Origin: Kryptolebias marmoratus
Taxonomy: Eukaryota > Chordata > Actinopteri > Cyprinodontiformes > Rivulidae
Reading direction: 5' to 3'
Length of the DNA stretch: 64,000 bases
Assembly: GCF_001649575.2 (NCBI RefSeq)
Contig: NC_051431.1
Location: 12,834,705 to 12,898,704, forward strand
The translations under genes and the position numbers were made by a program. The notes beneath the pieces were generated by a model, which saw only the letters and a list, made by a program, of their open reading frames with translations, was not told the origin of the DNA and searched no databases. Below, in pieces: positions 1 to 12,010 of the stretch (position 1 is its first letter; the number at the start of each line of letters is the position of its first letter).

Positions 1-1254
1 CTCAGTGTGTTGGAGTACAGTTTGCAATTTGTTGCAGTTTGTAACGTGTTACAAAAGTGAGCCATGTTAGGAATACTGTAACTATCCAATGCAAATACTT
101 AACATGATGTGTTTAAACTAGTTTAAAAACTGGATTCACTTATTTCAGATTGCTGAAACAGGTAGGCCTTGGTCTGATTAACTGTTAGCTTTACTCCTTC
201 ATAAGAATGTCTCTCTGATTCTTTAAACTGAGATCATTCTGGCCTGGGCTGTGTATTTCAGGTAAGACGCTGACTACTCAAAGACTACGCCACGGAAACT
301 CGCTTTTAAAAAATCCCCAAATTTCCTTTTAAGTTGATGAAAGTACCCTTTAGTATTTTGACTTTAATGGATTTAATGTCTCTTTTTTCTTTAGACTTGG
401 TCGTCATTTCCTTTTTCTTCCTTCTTTTATTTCCTTTTTTTTTTCTTCCTTTTAGGATGAGTTCTGATTCATTGCTGTTAGAGCTCCTATTCTGCTGCCG
501 ACGGACACATTGATTTACCAAAGGAGGGAGGAATGTCATCCTGGCTGGAATTTGGGTCGTGAAGGTGTGTTGGCAGACTCGTAAAACTAAACAGCAAAAA
601 TATGATGAGAGGAAACAAAGATGGGAGAAAGGAGCATCAGCTGGAAACAGTGGAACGTTCGGTGCACTTCACAGAGATCGTTCCTATATATCCAGAGCTC
701 TGCTGACGGTGGACAGCTGGGCCTTCGGGTGGAAACGAGCCAGGAGAGAAGATTCATGGCAGTCGGCAGCGTTTTTAATCTGTCTGTCTGTGTCTCCTCT
801 CCGTCATTAACCTCACGCCCTGACAGCCTGCTCCCAGTGACACTGACCTGCTTCACCTAATGAGCTACCAATTACTACAAATTAGGCGAGAGAGAGGCCA
901 CTTCTATCATCTACTCCACACTCTTCTCAACACTTCTGTGGGATGTCGCGAGATGCTCATGTAGAATAAATAACAAGGCAGGGTGGGGGGGGAATAGTGA
1001 TCGGGACATGTATTTTGGATTTCCAGAGGTGTAATGTTCAGAATGCACTGTGTTATCTGTGTGTATGTGCTGCTGCTGTACTGGTGCCTAAGTGTGTTAG
1101 CCTGGCACCTCTAGTGAGCTTCAAAGATCATTTGTATTTGCACCTGCTCCTGCTGTGCTGTGCTGTGTGTGTGTGCGTGTGAGCGAATACGCCCACATAG
1201 TTGGTCTTTAACCTTGCACACCTGGCTACTCTGCGAGACCTGCTTTTCTCTGGC
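1..1254. other. Gene-free sequence
   Basis: I see no gene, RNA or transposon here. The open stretches near 559-860 lack any family match or codon signature. There is a poly-T/CTT-rich run at 380-455 and a GT-rich stretch at 1150-1180. Confidence 0.6.
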
Positions 1255-1460
1255 CCGTCTCGATGTTTATTCATTTATTTATTTATGGCAGGCCTGGAAA
1301 TCATCGCCCTTGTCTCTCTGTCTCCTGTGGCAGCGAGGGAAGTCAGCCCAAATTTATGCATGGCAGCAGAAATTAATTAGGCATCAATTAACTCATGCTA
1401 ATGCTTATGCATTGAATGTTTTATTTTTTTTAAGAGCCCGCCTGTCAACTAATTTGTTAA
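1255..1460. promoter_or_regulatory. Candidate conserved noncoding element 3' of shox2
   Basis: It contains AGAAATTAATTAGGC, CATCAATTAACTC and the POU-like ATGCTAATGCTTATGCATTG in close array, beside CAGGCCTGG and ATTTATTTATTTATGG. Dense homeodomain/POU cores in a gene desert suggest an enhancer. Motif reading only. Confidence 0.4.
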
Positions 1461-3954
1461 AACTGTTTCACAGAAACGTCAACAGGCGAGAACAGACAGA
1501 CAGTCTTGTAGGCTGTTTTCTCATGCACAGAGAAAAATATGAAATCAGAGTGGAATAGAGAAAAGCCTTGAGATGTTAATAAACAAAGCTGGAGGAGGAG
1601 GAGAACGTGGCCCGCAGAGGTCACAGCGCTGAAGCTTGATTCTCCTCTTCATTTAGCTGTGTCCCTGGCCAGGAACGGCCTGCAAGCTACACACACAAAC
1701 ACACACACACACGTGTTAGGATTCATAAGAACGACAGAAAGAGTCAGAGATGGAGGGAGGGGAAAAGGGAAGTGAGGCGTTTATTTGTTGTTTCACTCTT
1801 AACGGGCCGCTGGATTGGCAGGGAACCCCCAAAGGTAGAGTTCAGAGAAAATGTGTTTATGTGTGTGTGGTTGCGTGTGTGTGTCTGCATCTTTTTTTTT
1901 TTTTTTGCCAGGAGGTTTTCAGCATCGCTTGTGTTAATACACGGCTAGGAATTCATCAACAAAAACACTGGATATTTAGTTTGTAGCCAAAACTCAAGGC
2001 TGCACAACCTGCATAATATACATAGTTGCATTTTATTTAAAAAGATTAACAGGAGGGGGGAAAATGCACAAATGTAATCTCTTCCTGCTAAACTCTTTCC
2101 AAATGAAATGAAAGTAGGTCAAAAACGTAAAGCTCACTTAAGGTCACAGCAAAATGCCACCTGAAATAAAATCCAATATCCAGCATCGACTAACATGCCC
2201 TGTGTCATCTGACTGCTGGTGTATATATGATGGTTATCTAGCTATCTCGCTGTGTTCTGTTAACCTCAGTCTGCTCAACTGAGGACTCTTAGCAGCGTAC
2301 AGACAGCTTGATCAATAAGTCAGTGTGCTGACAGCAGTCCTCGGGGTCGTGGTAGAAGGAGAGACGGAGCGGACTGGGGAAGGCGGTAGTTAGGAGTGAT
2401 CATGTATCCGGCAGACTCTGGAAGGAACAAAGCAGGTGAAACAGAACTCACTTAAAAGATGACCCTCAGCCCAACCAGCTACTCTGCTCTCATCTTTCAG
2501 TTCTACAACCTAAACTAAAAGGCCTACAGACAAAGAAAATGATTAAGCCAGTGTGCCAAAGGTGGTGCGAAGGCCGCCTTTTTCTTCTTTATAAAGGGTT
2601 CAAATGCATAAACATTGGAGCATCCTCACTGTTAAAATTTCATCCTGTTACTCAGCACACAACCTTGAAATAAAACATGGGAATTATACATCAAAACCTG
2701 CAGCTCAGTGGGGTATAGAGTCAGATGACTTTTGGTAGCAGTACATTGTACAATGAAGACAAAATCTTCAAAAAAAGACTCCATGAAAAAAAATGGTAAT
2801 CAATGGGATTTTGGTGGAAGAGATGAGAAAACGCAGGCCTCTTTAGAGCTCTTTAGCTCGAGCAGACTCCGCTGTAGAAACATCATTCAAAGTTTAAGCG
2901 GGTCACAGAAAGTTGGAATTTGCATGTCTGAACTGGCACGCTGATGTCTTTTACAGTTTTTACACAATCACAGTTTAAGTTTTGTGATTTTTGGAGATTT
3001 TTTCCACAGAACTGATAGTTGATGTTGAAGACTAACTCTTTATACGCTTCATGCAGTTTATACATCAAAATGTAGGCAGTTTTTTGTAATCGTGGGCATC
3101 CTTGAAGCTTTCTTCATAAATTCATAAATTAAAGTTTGCACATATATTAAAAGGTTTTTTTGTCTTTTAATTGTTTCAGCTGCACCACCTTTAGTAACAA
3201 CCCCTCCAAACTGTTTTATCACATACATAGGAAATTTGGTACACAGTTAACGTCAGGATCTACAAAGAAAGTTTTTTGAAGATATGACCTGAACCTAACA
3301 GAAAGGTTGTCCTTTTGAATTGGTGTTTTACATAGATTATATTTTTTAACTCCCCTTAGATTGTTTGAGGTATGGGTTTTAAATTTGGTCAGCAGACTCT
3401 TAAGTTAAAGGGGTATTAAAAGTTGTAAAAACCTTGAGACCTCACATTGGGACAATGGTTCCTAAAGTTTAGATCTGGACCCCATTATGTGTCATGAAAC
3501 ACTAAGTTTGTGTCTTTAGTTAATCTCCAGATGTGAACTCACATTTAAAAGTGATTGGATTTATCTTATTTTCACCATATTTATTGCAAAGAAGAATAAA
3601 AACAGTAGTCATAATGTCACAAAAGATTTTATTGTTTTAGTTCAGACTGTGAGTCGTCTCTGTCTCAGACTCTTCATATGTTTGATAATTTTGGGTGTTT
3701 CTTTCTATAATCTGGATGTTGCAATAGCTTAATAAATACCCAGAATCATTTTCTTTCACAATCATTCTGCTCTGTTTCATTGTCCCCATCTTCTTGACAG
3801 ATAAATGTGTGTTGGTAACATGGGGTGATGCCGACCCAGATAACCCCACATTTACATTCAAACTGAGCTTTTGACAAAGCCTCAGCAACAGGCTCTGTAA
3901 TCAGCTGGCTGGCTGCAGATCCCTGGCCTGCTTTCACCTCTCCTCTCTTTTACA
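1461..3954. other. Gene-free AT-rich sequence
   Basis: There is short (CA)n at 1690-1712, GT-rich sequence at 1857-1886 and a poly-T at 1891-1906. Nothing recognisable otherwise. Confidence 0.6.
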
Positions 3955-4390
3955 GCCATGATCTTGAGAAGGAGCTTTAAATTGGAAATTATTACACATT
4001 AAACCCTCTGCGCGCAGGCCGGGATCGAAGCGGATCGATATCTTGCCCAGCACAATAAATCAGATGCTTTCTCTCTCCCCTTCTCGCTTTCCTCCCCTCT
4101 GCTTGTTCGAGTGGCTATAGGCCACTGCTCAACTGGAACATATTTAAATTTTCTTGTAACAAATTAATTCCAACATTTTCTCTTGATTGAATTAGGGCAA
4201 GTGTTTGGTGCTGTCACAAGTGTTTGGGCTGCTCCTGGGGAGAGACAAATTGCCAGGCCTGGACACGGATAACAAGCAGTGGTGTTGAGTCGCTGATAAT
4301 CTCCCCACTAATTCTCCATTACAGCAAAATGAGGCCATAAATCTTCCTGACAGCTGATCGATGTAAACATTGTTTCCCCCATGATTGCCA
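3955..4390. promoter_or_regulatory. Candidate conserved noncoding element 3' of shox2
   Basis: A repeat-poor block contains GAAATTATTACACATTAAAC, GCGGATCGATATC, CAAATTAATTCC, TTGATTGAATTAGG, GGATAACAAG, and CTGACAGCTGATCGATGTAA (Meis/TALE-like TGACAGCTG, then a fork-head-like TGTAAACA). Composition is typical of developmental enhancers. Confidence 0.42.
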
Positions 4391-5347
4391 GCTCTCCCAG
4401 CGGAGCTACTGTCCGCTCACAATCCGCTGAAATTACTCCGGCACCAGCCCTCCCCTCCTTTTCTCTCTTCCAAGCTGAGCTTTTGTGTGTGGAGGTGTGT
4501 GCATGCGTGTGTGTGTGTGTGTGTGTATATGTGCGTGTGTGCTTTGGACTAGCTCGGCAGGAGAAACCAAAGTCACTGCTGTCCTGTCAGTGGAGGAGGG
4601 TGACCATCTAATTTTAGCTCACAGCTTGCTAAACAAATGGAAAATATTAATCAAAATGTCTTCTGTTTTAACCACTGGCACCGGCAATTCTTTATAGGGG
4701 AACAACTGTCCTACCAGCAGGCAGGGAAAACGCCAGTGAAAGATTGAGTTGTCAACCAGTCAAAGACCCGTTATCACCGTGTTCACTGTCAAATAATATT
4801 CTACACCATTATTAAAATCCAATCTGTGTGCAATTACACAGACAGGGTTGCAGTTAAAATGAGACGTCTTGCTGTAATCACAGACAGAAAAGATCATTTC
4901 AAGACCTGCCACTTTGGGGATGTGTTAAATTGGCGAGTTTTCAGCATGCATTTGGAGGCTGTTCACATGATGCAGCAAACAAATTAGAAGTATTAAACTA
5001 AAACCAGTTCCAAGTGAGGGGTGAAATGCTGTAGGCAGATTTCGACTTGTTGAGTTTTAAACTTGTCATTGTTCTAGTTTTTATCATTTCTAAAAGTTTT
5101 GCCTGCATGTCTGAATTTGTGCTGCTCTTCGAAATCTCGTCTTTGACACAGCTCTTTCTGCTTATCTGCTCTTAATTGGCTGCTCATTTTCCACAAGTGC
5201 TGATGAACAGCCCTCTTGAAAGTCTGACACACTCAAGCTTATGTCTCATCTCTTTGGCCTCCCTGTCCCACTTTTCTTGATTGTGCGCGGAAAGAGAGAG
5301 GTCACTCGTTCACTTTAAAGTTCACCACCAGGTACACATAATGATAT
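4391..5347. other. Gene-free sequence
   Basis: A GT dinucleotide tract at 4497-4530; otherwise unremarkable. No coding or RNA gene supported. Confidence 0.6.
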
Positions 5348-5983
5348 TTAAAAGAATAGTTCAGATCTCTGTATGTGGAGTTCTGTGGGAAGGTTATGAA
5401 CAATTATGTCTTACCTGTTGTATATAGCTCTTTAAATGGCCTCAGTTTGAAGAAAGAGAGTTTAGTTCGGACCTGACTGACAAGCTAATGGCATGTCTGA
5501 GTGGGGCTAAGACCAAAGTGCACTTCTGTCATCTTAAAATTCAATAGCAGTTAATGCCAATGCTATTTCATAAACCTCTACCTCACCATTGGTTTCACAT
5601 TACTTGCGTATTCTAGAAGAAATATTACATTAAACCTACCAATAATGCCCCAGGCTGCACCAGAAATGCTACAGCTGCAACTGCTGCTGTTTGCGTTAGC
5701 AAATCACCACAAAATTATAATGGTGTAATGCAAAAATGACAACAATGTAAAGGTTGATAAAATAGCCTTCACACAAACACCTACAATATTTTTTAGGGTG
5801 AAGTTGTTCTAAGACAACATCAATTCACTTTGGTTTTGGCCCTGCTTGTACTGAATGGTAGCTTATCAGTCTGGTTAGAATTAAACTGAGGACATTCAAA
5901 AAGCTATTTATGGCAGGTAAGATGTTGATCATTCATAACCTTTCCATGGAACCCCACCTTAAAAGACCTGAACTACGACTTGA
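5348..5983. mobile_element. TTAA-flanked MITE, copy 1
   Basis: An element of about 636 bases has inverted ends of about 50 bases. The left reads GAATAGTTCAGATCTCTGTA ... GGAAGGTTATGAACAAT. The reverse complement of the right reads CGTAGTTCAGGTCTTTTAAG ... GGAAAGGTTATGAATGAT. It shares its whole layout with 8605-10044. TTAA at the left end suggests a piggyBac-type origin; the right TTAA has decayed. Confidence 0.65.
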
Positions 5984-6838
5984 ACATTTACATTGTATAT
6001 TTTGCTTTCACAAACATTAGGATGTTCCGGTTTTTATGTCTTCCTCTTAGGAAATAATTAGTGTTTTTTTCACTGCAAGTGTTTTGTGTTTGTTTTTTTT
6101 ATTATAAAAATAGTGCACCATTTTTTTAATCTCACTCTAATTTTGCATGTTTCATAAAGGCAGCCTCTGGGAAATCCTAAAGACGTATGACTTTAGAGTC
6201 ATTTCATGATAAGGGCATTTGTTGTAGGGTTGAATTACATAGAGCTGCACGGTAGAAACAATGTAAATTAGACTGACAGAATATCATTGCTGTATTGGAT
6301 CGCCCTAGTATTGTTTACGGCAATATTGTTTTTTTCGTTCCAGAGTTGGACACAGCACAGAACATTCAAACCTGGAATACAAGTATATCTGACCATCAGT
6401 CAGTAATGAATCTTATGATATAAGTTTAAAAAGACTTTGTGTCACGGGAGAGAGGTCGCGTTTGCAGCCAAAGTCTAGTTTTGAATAAATGCTAGATACT
6501 AATCACAAATATTTGGTCAACTTATTGTAAACGAGCTTTTGTGTTGCATTTTACTGATGAACTAATAGTTTTCCATTCCTGGTTCCTTGGGAAAGGTTAC
6601 CGCAGTTCCTGTCACTGGATACTCATAGGTGTATCTTATAAAATACCAACTGAATATGGAGTTTACAGCTGAAGAAAACAGCATTTATTTTGCACTCTTG
6701 TTTTGGTCTCTGTAGACACAACCCTGTCATTTTGTTTTTAAGCCATGTAAGTTAGAAGAAGTTAAGTGAAGGGTCGGATTTGATGTGAAAGTGTATCCCA
6801 CACTCCAAACTCAGAGAAAAAGAAATATGTCCAATCTG
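5984..6838. other. Gene-free AT-rich sequence
   Basis: Poly-T runs, and a possible third scrap of the GGGCTGC MITE family near 6228-6330 (AGAGCTGCACGGTAGAAACA). Nothing else is seen. Confidence 0.5.
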
Positions 6839-7130
6839 AGGCTGCTAAGTATATCAAAAAATGCTTGTCATTGCAATATCAACGCATACAATATCAGTAT
6901 CCCGAAGGATAGCTGGGACTGCAATAAATCATTACCTTTTTTATATGTCAATCCAATGGGCTGTGACTGGCCAGATGCTAAAACACACACAAAGTGTTGT
7001 CAGCATTATGATACCCAAACAGAAAGAGAGGAATTAGGAAAATGTGGGTTTATCACAACTCATATTGCCAGTGCAATATTCAGCAACATTATCACGACTG
7101 CATGCTTTTCAAGTATTGTGCAGCCCTAAT
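6839..7130. mobile_element. MITE-like repeat, second copy of the 60.1-kb family
   Basis: The right end is TTGTGCAGCCCTAATC. The interior matches 60086-60378 in order (CAATATCAGTATC, GACTGCAATAAATCA, CAGAAAGAGAGGAATTAGG, TGCAATATTCAGCAACATTA). The left terminus is decayed (GAGGCTGCTAAG). Two copies 53 kb apart in one window show a moderately abundant family. Confidence 0.6.
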
Positions 7131-8109
7131 CCAGATCTAATTTTAACCTTAAATACAGCTGCATTCACTCAGAAATTGGAATCCAAAACATTCTTTACTC
7201 TTGGCAATTATGAGAAATGACATCACTGTTGAGATTGTTATATTAATCATCTGGTTGGTCATTAAGTTACTCAGCATTTCTCATTTCTGTGGACTTGGGT
7301 TGCAACATACTTGTGCTCAAAAGACTTCCAATATGCTTTTGAAGATTTGTGATTTTTCTTCAAGGACTTTTGAGTTGGTGCTTGACTGGAATAGATTTCA
7401 GTCCAACTTGGCAAACTTACTCTTATCACTTTAAGGATTACAAGAAAGTCTTCTCTTTCGGTCTGCCCTGTGGGAGAATATAAGACTCCTGTGACTGTGG
7501 CACATTGCAGGGGGGACATGTGACACACCGGGAGACATCCTACTCTGGCTATAAAGGTTACTCATGCCAACACTCCATTGGAATTGGTCCCTGTCTGGAT
7601 TTGTCACCGGCATTATGACTTCATCACCCCCGAGAGGACAGAAAGAGAGAAAGAAAAACAGTTTGCACTCATCCGTCAATGTCCATCTCAAATTACAGCT
7701 CAACCAATCACTGGAGGGGATCAATAGGGAGCGGCTGGGCAGGTTAAGGGGGTGGCTGGACATGCGGGCGGAGAGAGGAAGGGAGTGTCTGAAGATGTCT
7801 GCTGAAAGACAGAAGAATAACTGATCAATACCGAAGGATGGATTTTGTCATTTTGAAAAGGGTTGTCAGAAGGGGTGTTCACTCCCACCTGCTCAGAGCT
7901 ATATCCTCCAGCTCGGGCTGTGGATGACACATCTCTCCATCACATCGCACCAGCCCAATTCTCCTTTGCCACCTTGTTCCCCCATCATCAAACCGTTTAC
8001 ATAAATCATTGCTTTGGTGATATTGACACTCACAATGAACGCCTATTATTTTCATCAGCTGTCGATTTGCATAGTTCAGTTGTAACACCTTCAAAGGGCA
8101 ATCTCAAAC
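7131..8109. other. Gene-free sequence
   Basis: Open stretches exist on both strands between 7430 and 8110, but none has a family match or splice support. I see nothing else. Confidence 0.55.
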
Positions 8110-8450
8110 CATGATCTGTCTCCACACTGTTGTAATTGCAAAGCATCTTCATAATATTGTTTCATCCTACGCCTCCTCCATATTCCAACTTGCAGTGTGT
8201 GTTAAGCCTGACCCTTATACTCCTCCACACATGAGGAAGAGGAGCATACGCTGCCGGTGCCAGTCTGACGAGAGCCAAGTGTGCATGCTGGCTGATTAAC
8301 TCAATAAGAAACAAAGATCTTCTTTATTGGGATGCTCGCTGCTGTAATGGTTGTTTGATTGGAAGCCAGTGGCTGTATTGACAGGTGAAGTGGACTGATT
8401 AATGGGGACTTAAGCCAGTAAGGATAACAGTCCTTCACATGGCTTATTTA
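8110..8450. promoter_or_regulatory. Weak candidate conserved noncoding element
   Basis: Repeat-free sequence with TGTAATTGCAAAGCATC, GCTGATTAACTCAATAAG, TGTATTGACAGGTG and GACTGATTAATGGGG. Suggestive of a regulatory element. Confidence 0.28.
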
Positions 8451-8604
8451 ACTCTAAAAGAGTGACTGATGGTCCACTTCAAGAGTGTCTTCTAAATCAT
8501 TTCCCTCTGAAGCCTCTGAGCACAGTAATGGAGCCATTTATGCAAAGCCCCTTAGGAAACATTGATTTGGGGGGTTTAGTACAACCCACAGCTTACCTTT
8601 TCTT

Positions 8605-10044
8605 TTAAAACGATAGTTCAGATCTTTTGAAGTGGAGCTCTGTAGAACGGTTATGGGCAATTAATGTCCCACCTGATGCAGATGGCTTTTTGACCAACCT
8701 CAGTTTGAAGAAATCAGGTCTAATTCTGAACTGATTGACAAGCTAATGGGTAATTTCTAGCAGGATCAGGACTAAAGTGAACTGCTGCCATCTTAAAGCA
8801 AATCCCATGTCAAAAGTTTCATAATAGCTTATGTGAACGCTATTTTATAAATAAATCTCTACATTGTTGACAGTTTCACTTTGCACAACTATTTTTTAAC
8901 ATTGTTTATTAATTTTTTAACTTTTTAAATCAACAATAAACAACAAACACACACCCTGGCACCTACCCCTAACAAACAAGTAGAAGGAAAAAAAAATAGA
9001 TAAATAAAGTAACTTTTAATAATAATTGTATATGAAATAAAGGATCTATAAATTCACATACATTTCCATGCACATTACATACACACACACACACACACAC
9101 ATATAGATCAAAATTATCTGACATCCTGCACTTTTATCAAAGGACAGAAAGGGATTCCAGGTTATTTATAATGATACAGCCTTACCAGCCAGTCACCCTG
9201 ATTTTTTTTTCCAGTTTTAAAAAATAAAGAACCTCTATAATCCTGCTTGTACTTGTAGGTGGAGCTGCAGATTTCCAGTTAAGCAGCAATAGCTTCCTGG
9301 CCAACAGAGTTGTGGATAAAAGTAAGTTCTTTTTATCAGGACAGAGAGTAAGTGGGGTGGGCTATACCCCAAATAAGACAGTTTAGGCATTTGGAGCAAT
9401 ATCATCAGACCAAAATTCAGACCAGAACCTTTTCATGGAGGGACAGCTCCAAAACGTGTGAGTAATTTGCTATGGACTGTCAGCATCGTTTACACAGAGA
9501 CATTGTGTCAAATATTTTTGCAAACCTGGCTTTAGTGTAGTAAGCTCTATGTAGGATCCCACAGTGAATGAAACCGGGCTGCCTAGCTAGATTGAAGATC
9601 TGTGTACCCTCTTTAAAAAGTCCCCCAAAACATTGTCTAAAATCAACAGCTCAAATCTGTCTCCCATACAGTTTTTATTATTACGCAGCTATTTGCATAG
9701 TTTTGTGGTCATTTGCAGGCACAAGCAGTAATTCTGGTAGGAATATCATAATATATATACTAGAATAACCATGAAAGGCAAAACTGATGCCTATTATTGT
9801 GGCACCATGATTATGGAAAGAAATATTTGTATTAAATTTTTGATTAGAGTTGTTAAGACAGCAGCAATCCATGTTGTTCTTGGCCTTGCTCAGACTAGCT
9901 ATTAGCGCTACAATCTTGCCAGAAATAAACAATTTTTCTCCAATACTGAGGTTGTTTAAAGAGCTATTTACAACAGGTAAGATTTTTATTGTTTATAACC
10001 TTTGCACGGAACGCCACTTCAAAAGATTTGAACGATCTCTTTAA
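8605..10044. mobile_element. TTAA-flanked MITE, copy 2, interrupted by a LINE
   Basis: The left end is TTAAAACGATAGTTCAGATC. The reverse complement of the right end is TTAAAGAGATCGTTCAAATC. Both start with TTAA, the target of piggyBac-type elements. The inside aligns with 5348-5983, except for roughly 775 extra bases (about 8890-9665) carrying LINE sequence. The element therefore predates the LINE insertion. Confidence 0.65.
8890..9665 (-). mobile_element. L1/Tx1-like LINE 3' fragment nested in MITE
   Basis: The minus strand reads ILHRAYYTKARFAKIFDTMS then LCKRC. After a frameshift it reads HTFWSCPSMKRFWSEFWSD. The HRxYYTKxRLxK / CxxC / H.FWSCPxxxxFW pattern is the C-terminal region of L1-clade ORF2 proteins. 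Stops and frameshifts show it is dead. It interrupts a MITE copy and contains an (AC)n run at 9080-9102. Confidence 0.7.
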
Positions 10045-11660
10045 CACTTCGACTTTATAGCTCATTTATTCAAACTAAGTAATGAGAGGCATGAAAATAT
10101 TCAATCTTAAGGTCAGAGCAGTTTTTAATTCTAATAGTTAAAAATGTGTTTTCTAAAAAGCTTGGAGAAACCCAGTACTAAAAGAAATATGCTTTCAAAA
10201 GGAGATAATTACTTTCTGAGTAGTAATTAATAACTTTAATGCAACCCAGGCTCAAGAATGCATTAATTTATTTAATTTATGACTTAAAAGTTATTCAAGA
10301 GCAAATCATGTAACTATAGAAGCACTGAAACCATTTGTTTACTGAGTAAGCAAGCTGTCTATTATACTCCATTGTATACTGCCTTATTCTAATTAGGTGA
10401 CCTAAGTTCAGGGTTGTAAAGTAAGGCCAGATCAGTAAAAGGAAAAGTGTTTTTTGTCAAAACAAAGCGTGCAGAGAAACTGAATGAATATAGACTATCA
10501 CTATTGTGTCTGTCATGAGGGTCAAAGGTGGCTTGTTTGGGGCTTGGTTGAAGCTCTGGTTTCAATTCTGTGGATCAGAATAGCTCAAATTGACACCAAG
10601 ACCCATCTGCCCACTGAATTAATCCTCCACTCTCCTCCATTTCGATGTTTTTTTGTGTTCTTTATCAGCTCCATCCATTTCTTTATTCATTCAGTTGACT
10701 TTTGAAAGGGGAGAGGTGACATGTCCCGGGGCTTGTATGTGTTTAAAAAAAAAAAATCCAGCGATTTCAAGTGCAATATTTGCAGACTGTAGGGTCACCG
10801 GTTGTTCTATTTTCCCTCTCTCCTCCTCTCTCTTTCTCCCTGTGAAATCGATCGTTTGTTTGTGAGGAGCTCAAACAGAGCGGGAAGAGGACTCAGAGCT
10901 GTGCTGGCAACGCAAGCAGAGGCAGAAATGCTGCTGGGGAAAGAGACAGGCGAAAGGCAAGAAGTCCTCCCCACTCTCACCGTCAGCGCTCGTGACCTCG
11001 GGGCCAGAGTGAGCTAGCAAGCACGCAAGGCGGAGGAACCGCCCAACAAACAATGATGCACACAGAGGAATTTGGAAGGCAGAGTGGAGCGCTGGTCCGT
11101 AGGCCCTCTAGCCCTCTGCTTAAGTGAGTGCAAATTAACTCAAATCAAAACTTTTATAGGTCAGTCGAAATTTGATTTGTTCTCTTCATACCAAACCTTA
11201 ATCACGTTAGAAAAAAAAAAAAAAGTTCCCCTGCTCTTTGAGAGGGTCGCTCCGTTATGTTAATCTATTTTGCTGTTAAACACGAAGGGCAAGCAACAGG
11301 TGAGGAGCCTTTGTGCACATCTGTGGCCCCGGTAATAAAGAGACGGCAGACAGTAGCCGACAGTAGCTGACACTGGCTATCAAACAAACGGCACAGTGAA
11401 GATGTCTGCCAAAGAAAGCGCCTCTGGTGAGAAACACGGAATGAAGGAAATGGGGGGGGGGTGGAGCGATGGCCAAAGAAGATGACAGAATGACACACAA
11501 GGGAGGGGATGTTCCTTTCTATCTTTCTTTTTTTTCTTTTTTTTTTTTTTTTGAGCTTTCTTGTGCCAGCTGCAAACATTGCTTCTTCCTCTTGCTCTGT
11601 CACAACCGCCTCTCGGTGGCGACTGAGGCATTGGAGCCCCACGGGGGTCAGCCATGTAAG
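10045..11660. other. Gene-free sequence
   Basis: Poly-A/T tracts (10744-10757, 11211-11224, a T-rich run at 11519-11552) and a G-run (11452-11461). No exon or RNA supported. Confidence 0.55.
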
Positions 11661-12010
11661 GAACATAAAAGGCCAATTTAATTTAGCACGTCCGCGGCTA
11701 CAAAGTATTTTAATTCCGACAGCTGTGACTGAGGAGTTAATATTTGACTTGTCAGAAGTGGGGCCGGGGCCAGTGAATCATTGTAATTCTCATTAAGAGG
11801 CTCTCCCCCAGCAGCACCCTAATGCAGAATAATGAAAGTCAAGACGGAGTGAGCTTCTAATGCCAGTTGAGGCCTATCTTTTAATATTCCCCTCTTGATG
11901 GATTAGGGAAGCGGGAAATTCATCTTGGATCATAGGGCCTAATTTAATAAGGGATCATTCCAGGAGTATTGCATTTTATAATAATGTCATTTAAAGTGTC
12001 GTCTTCCATT
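11661..12010. promoter_or_regulatory. Candidate conserved noncoding element 3' of shox2
   Basis: One of the cleanest enhancer-like blocks left of shox2. It has GGCCAATTTAATTTAGCACG, TATTTTAATTCCGACAGCTG, GAATCATTGTAATTCTCATT, GGATTAGGGAAG, CCTAATTTAATAAGG and GCATTTTATAATAATGTC. It lacks simple repeats over about 350 bases, flanked by poly-T on the left. Confidence 0.45.

Noticed and set aside
559..860. Overlapping ORFs of 79-89 codons on both strands
   Set aside because: No family resemblance, no splice or start context, and three frames open at once. Chance openness.
7431..8114. Several ORFs of 69-110 codons
   Set aside because: Overlapping on both strands, low-complexity composition, no recognisable domain.
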